Shown: positions 1 to 5,556 of the stretch, in pieces
How positions within the stretch are numbered: the first letter of the stretch is position 1
Layout of the letters: the number at the start of each line of letters is the position of its first letter
Assembly (NCBI GenBank): GCA_029261375.1
Contig: JAJDBL010000201.1
Location: forward strand, 1 to 5,556
Direction: 5' to 3'
DNA: 5,556 nucleotides
Source: Nitrospirales bacterium
GTDB lineage: Bacteria; Nitrospirota; Nitrospiria; Nitrospirales; UBA2166
Notes under the pieces: generated by a model
Told to the model about the DNA's origin: nothing
The model's input: the letters and a program-made list of their open reading frames with translations, nothing else
The model's database searches: none
Translations under genes and position numbers: made by a program

Positions 1-3041
<3,041 letters not shown>

Positions 3042-3042
<1 letters not shown>

Positions 3043-3164
3043 CAGAATGCTCAGAAAGACACCCAGCTTTGTTCTCGCTTCGCTCAGAGACCTCGACGTA
3101 CAGACTTACGCCTCGGCTCTTCGCTCCCTGTGGCCGCGCTGGGATGCCTTTCTGAACATCCTGC
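3042..3164. repeat. 123-base imperfect inverted repeat between gyrB and gyrA, candidate dispersed palindromic element with RNA-like fold
   Basis: The left arm (3042-3067) begins GCAGAATGCTCAGAAAG and the right arm (3138-3164) ends CTTTCTGAACATCCTGC. Read against each other they give 23 Watson-Crick pairs, three mismatches (3046/3160, 3050/3156, 3059/3147) and one bulged base (3144). The roughly 70 bases between contain a second hairpin: 3095-3100 against 3107-3112 around a six-base loop. They also contain two direct copies of CTTCGCTC (3078-3085, 3119-3126). All outer mismatches are A.C on the + strand, hence G.U in RNA from the minus strand, which suggests that the minus strand is the functional RNA sense. 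The first base is the G of the gyrB stop codon. No target-site duplication and no transposase are visible. From memory, Nitrospira genomes carry many intergenic elements of this kind; this single window cannot show copy number. It does not resemble a standard intrinsic terminator, since the loop is long and no T-run follows. Confidence 0.75.
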
Positions 3165-3277
3165 GAGCACGTCTGCCAATTGCGCCGTGTGTCGGAGTTA
3201 CACCACCAGCCGATCTCGTAACCAAGTCCCATTTCTCAACGTGCATCATATAGAGTTTACACCTCTGGATTGTAGAC
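3165..3277 (+). other. gyrA leader, no recognisable element
   Basis: This is the remainder of the gyrB-gyrA gap, between the inverted repeat and the gyrA start. I looked for sigma70-type promoters on both strands and found only partial hexamers (for example TATAGA at 3249-3254 with no acceptable -35 partner). There is a small AGAG/CTCT inverted pair (3252-3255, 3263-3266) just before the start region. An in-frame stop TAG at 3251-3253 limits how far upstream gyrA could begin. If gyrA has its own promoter, it should lie here or inside the repeat; otherwise gyrA is read through from gyrB. Confidence 0.5.
3266..3269 (+). promoter_or_regulatory. Weak ribosome-binding site for gyrA
   Basis: TGGA ends 8 bases before ATG 3278. 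It is a short, weak match to the anti-Shine-Dalgarno sequence but correctly spaced. No better purine-rich site exists between the in-frame stop at 3251 and the start. Confidence 0.3.
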
Positions 3278-5556
3278 ATGGCATCTGACGAACAATTCGA
3301 CCATATAGCGTTGGAAGATGAGATGCGGTCATCGTATATGTCCTATGCGATGAGTGTGATCGTCGGTCGCGCGTTGCCGGATGCACGTGATGGGCTCAAG
3401 CCGGTGCATCGTCGGATTCTGTACGGCATGAACGAGATGGGATTGGCGTCGAATCGCGCGTATCGGAAGTCGGCCAAGATTGTCGGCGAGATCATGGGCA
3501 ACTATCACCCCCACGGTGACTCTGCGATCTATGACTCTGAGGTCCGGATGGCGCAAGCATTTAACATGCGCTATCCGATGGTCGATGGTCAGGGAAATTT
3601 CGGCTCCATCGATGGCGATCCACCAGCCGCGATGCGCTATACCGAGGCGAGGCTCACCCCACTCGCAGAGGCAATGTTGGCAGATATCGACATGGAAACA
3701 GTCGATTTTCGCCCCACGTATGACGAGTCGTCTCTCGAGCCAGTGGTGTTGCCGTCAAAGGCTCCATGTCTTCTGATGAACGGCTCATCAGGGATTGCGG
3801 TAGGCATGGCCACCAATATTCCTCCACATTGCGCTTCCGAACTCATTGATGGGCTGTTGGCCCTCATGGATGACGGGGATATCACCGTGGAAAAACTGAT
3901 GCGACTGATTCCGGGTCCAGACTTCCCAACGGCTGGGATGATCTTTGGCTCCCAAGGGATCAAATCAGCGTATGAGACGGGACGAGGCATTATCGTCCTT
4001 CGCGGTCGCGCAACGGTCGAGACCGACGAGCGGAGGGATCGAGAATCACTGGTTATCACCGAGCTTCCATTTCAGGTGAACAAATCGAAGCTGATGGAAC
4101 GGATCGCCGGCCTTATTCGCGATAAGAAGATGGAAGGCATTTCCGATCTCCGTGATGAGTCAGACCGCGATGGGATTCGGGTGGTGCTTGATCTGAAAAA
4201 GGGGCAGATCCCGACGATCACCCTCAACCAGTTATATGCGATGACGCCGCTTCAAACATCGTTTGGCACGATCCTGTTGGCGTTGGTGCGTAACACGCCG
4301 AAGATCCTGACGCTGAAAGAAATGCTCAGCGAGTTCCTCAAACACCGACAGGAAGTGGTCATTCGTCGAACCGCCTTTGAACTCAAGAAGGCGCTCGAGC
4401 GGGCCCATATCCTTGAGGGGCTGACCCGTGCGCTGGATAACCTTGATGCGGTGATCGCGCTCATCCGGGCGTCTGCGTCACCGCAAGAAGCACGAACCGG
4501 GTTGATGCAACAGTTCGAGCTAAGCGAGATTCAGGCAAGCGCCATTCTTGATATGCGCCTGCAACGGCTGACGGCACTTGAGCGAGAAAAGTTGATGCAA
4601 GAGTACCGGGAAGTTATGGAGAAAATTGCACAACTCCGCTCCGTTCTCGCGAGTGAGGACTTAGTACGAGACATCATCCGTACGGAACTCCGAGAAGTCA
4701 AAGCCCAGTATCCTGAAACTCGGCGCACAGAAATTATTCCTCATGCCGAAGACATGACCATTGAAGACCTCATCGCGCAAGAAGACATGATCATCACGAT
4801 TTCAAACGCGGGATATATCAAACGAACTCCCGCGACCCTCTATCGCAGCCAACGACGAGGTGGACGTGGAAGTGCGGGAATGAATATCCGTGAGGAAGAT
4901 TTCGTCTCCTCGTTGTTTGTCGGATCAACACATGATTACCTGCTCTTTTTTACCGACGGTGGCAAGGTCTATTGGTTAAAGGTGCATGAACTTCCCGAGG
5001 CTGCTCGAAATACCAAAGGCCGCGCGATCGTCAATCTCCTTGCGCTGTCAGAAGACGAGCATGTGACGACTGTGCTTCCCGTCAGTAAGTTCCGGGATGA
5101 CTTATATGTAGTGATGGGGACTCGAATGGGGGTCGTCAAAAAGACTGAGCTCTCAGCCTACAGCCACCCGAGAAGCGGCGGCATCATCGCGATCAATTTA
5201 GATGATGGCGACAAGCTCATTGCCACGGAAATCACAGATGGACATCGTCATCTCATGCTGGGAACGAAGAGTGGACTTGTGATTCGCTTCAAGGAGGAAG
5301 ACGTCCGATCCGTCGGTCGTTCTGCACGTGGCGTACGGGGTATCAGCTTGTTGAAGGGTGATGAAGTCATCGGGATGCAGACGCTTGAACCCGGCGTAAG
5401 GGCGACCATTCTCACCGTCACAGAGAATGGTTTTGGAAAACGCAGCTCGTCAGATGATTACAGGGCGCAAGGTCGTGCCGGCAAGGGAGTCATCTCCGTC
5501 AAAACGACAGAACGCAACGGAAATGCCGTTGCGTTCCTTCAAGTGAGCGAAGACGA
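3278..5556 (+). CDS. gyrA: DNA gyrase subunit A (DNA cleavage and wrapping subunit), 3' end outside window
   Basis: GyrA makes the transient double-strand break and wraps DNA for negative supercoiling. 759 residues are visible with no stop. The start is set by an upstream in-frame TAG (3251-3253) and by the family-like beginning before MRSSYMSYAMSVIVGRALPD. The winged-helix region carries HPHGDSAIYD (77-86) and the catalytic Arg120-Tyr121 in AMRYTEARL (E. coli Tyr122). The tower region includes NGSSGIAVGMATNIPP. The coiled-coil C-gate arm spans about 346-456 and lacks the roughly 35-residue insertion of E. coli GyrA. The C-terminal beta-pinwheel starts with the GyrA box QRRGGRG at 525-531, which identifies gyrase rather than ParC. 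Further blade motifs lie near 562-588, 614-640, 662-690 and 718-740, so about five of six blades are present. Quinolone-contact positions Ser82 and Asp86 are the usual drug-sensitive residues. Glu88 replaces the usual hydrophobic residue. The gene is separated from gyrB by the inverted repeat. Confidence 0.97.
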   Translation, partial: MASDEQFDHIALEDEMRSSYMSYAMSVIVGRALPDARDGLKPVHRRILYGMNEMGLASNRAYRKSAKIVGEIMGNYHPHGDSAIYDSEVRMAQAFNMRYPMVDGQGNFGSIDGDPPAAMRYTEARLTPLAEAMLADIDMETVDFRPTYDESSLEPVVLPSKAPCLLMNGSSGIAVGMATNIPPHCASELIDGLLALMDDGDITVEKLMRLIPGPDFPTAGMIFGSQGIKSAYETGRGIIVLRGRATVETDERRDRESLVITELPFQVNKSKLMERIAGLIRDKKMEGISDLRDESDRDGIRVVLDLKKGQIPTITLNQLYAMTPLQTSFGTILLALVRNTPKILTLKEMLSEFLKHRQEVVIRRTAFELKKALERAHILEGLTRALDNLDAVIALIRASASPQEARTGLMQQFELSEIQASAILDMRLQRLTALEREKLMQEYREVMEKIAQLRSVLASEDLVRDIIRTELREVKAQYPETRRTEIIPHAEDMTIEDLIAQEDMIITISNAGYIKRTPATLYRSQRRGGRGSAGMNIREEDFVSSLFVGSTHDYLLFFTDGGKVYWLKVHELPEAARNTKGRAIVNLLALSEDEHVTTVLPVSKFRDDLYVVMGTRMGVVKKTELSAYSHPRSGGIIAINLDDGDKLIATEITDGHRHLMLGTKSGLVIRFKEEDVRSVGRSARGVRGISLLKGDEVIGMQTLEPGVRATILTVTENGFGKRSSSDDYRAQGRAGKGVISVKTTERNGNAVAFLQVSED

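Noticed and set aside
3180..3256. gyrA promoter
   Set aside because: Partial hexamers (TTGCGC at 3180, TATAGA at 3249) have no partner at acceptable spacing, so no promoter can be supported from sequence alone.
3510..3541. Quinolone-resistance mutation in GyrA
   Set aside because: Ser82 and Asp86, which align with E. coli Ser83 and Asp87, are the sensitive residues, and GyrB Asp432 and Lys453 are also unchanged.
3480..3776. 98-residue + strand reading frame inside gyrA
   Set aside because: It lies entirely within the conserved active-site region of gyrA in another frame.
3637..4059. 140-residue minus-strand reading frame inside gyrA
   Set aside because: It lies opposite well-conserved gyrA sequence and its low-complexity Ser/Arg-rich composition is typical of an antisense shadow.

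Overview
The window is a bacterial chromosome segment carrying core DNA-replication and DNA-topology genes, all on the + strand: the 3' part of dnaN (sliding clamp), a complete gyrB, and gyrA running off the right edge. All three are intact by reading frame and by conserved active-site motifs. I see no phage, transposase, CRISPR, toxin, tRNA or rRNA sequence.

Layout: bases 1-604 encode the last 200 residues of the beta clamp. gyrB follows after 8 bases (613-3042) and is probably cotranscribed with dnaN. A 235-base gap (3043-3277) separates gyrB from gyrA. Its first half is a 123-base imperfect inverted repeat (3042-3164) that starts at the last base of the gyrB stop codon. Its second half (3165-3277) is an unremarkable gyrA leader. 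gyrA starts at 3278 and is open to the window end (759 residues visible, an estimated 60-100 missing).

How the genes work together: the clamp tethers DNA polymerase III to the template. GyrB (ATPase and TOPRIM) and GyrA (Tyr cleavage and DNA wrapping) form the A2B2 gyrase that removes positive supercoils ahead of forks and maintains negative supercoiling. Such genes commonly cluster near the chromosomal origin beside dnaA. Here recF, which often lies between dnaN and gyrB, is absent from that spot.

Organism: GyrB carries the long insert after the TOPRIM domain that is familiar from E. coli GyrB, while GyrA lacks the E. coli C-gate insertion. From memory, the order dnaN-gyrB-gyrA and a purine-rich palindromic intergenic element of this style recall Nitrospira (Nitrospirota). 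That assignment is an inference with moderate confidence.

The genes themselves are housekeeping. The part that deserves a second look is the inverted repeat. All three mismatches of its 26-pair outer stem, and two more in its central hairpin, are A.C on the + strand. They become G.U wobbles in RNA copied from the opposite strand, and the central hairpin then also has a tandem G-A/G-A internal loop. This suggests a structured RNA element in antisense orientation to the gyrase genes.
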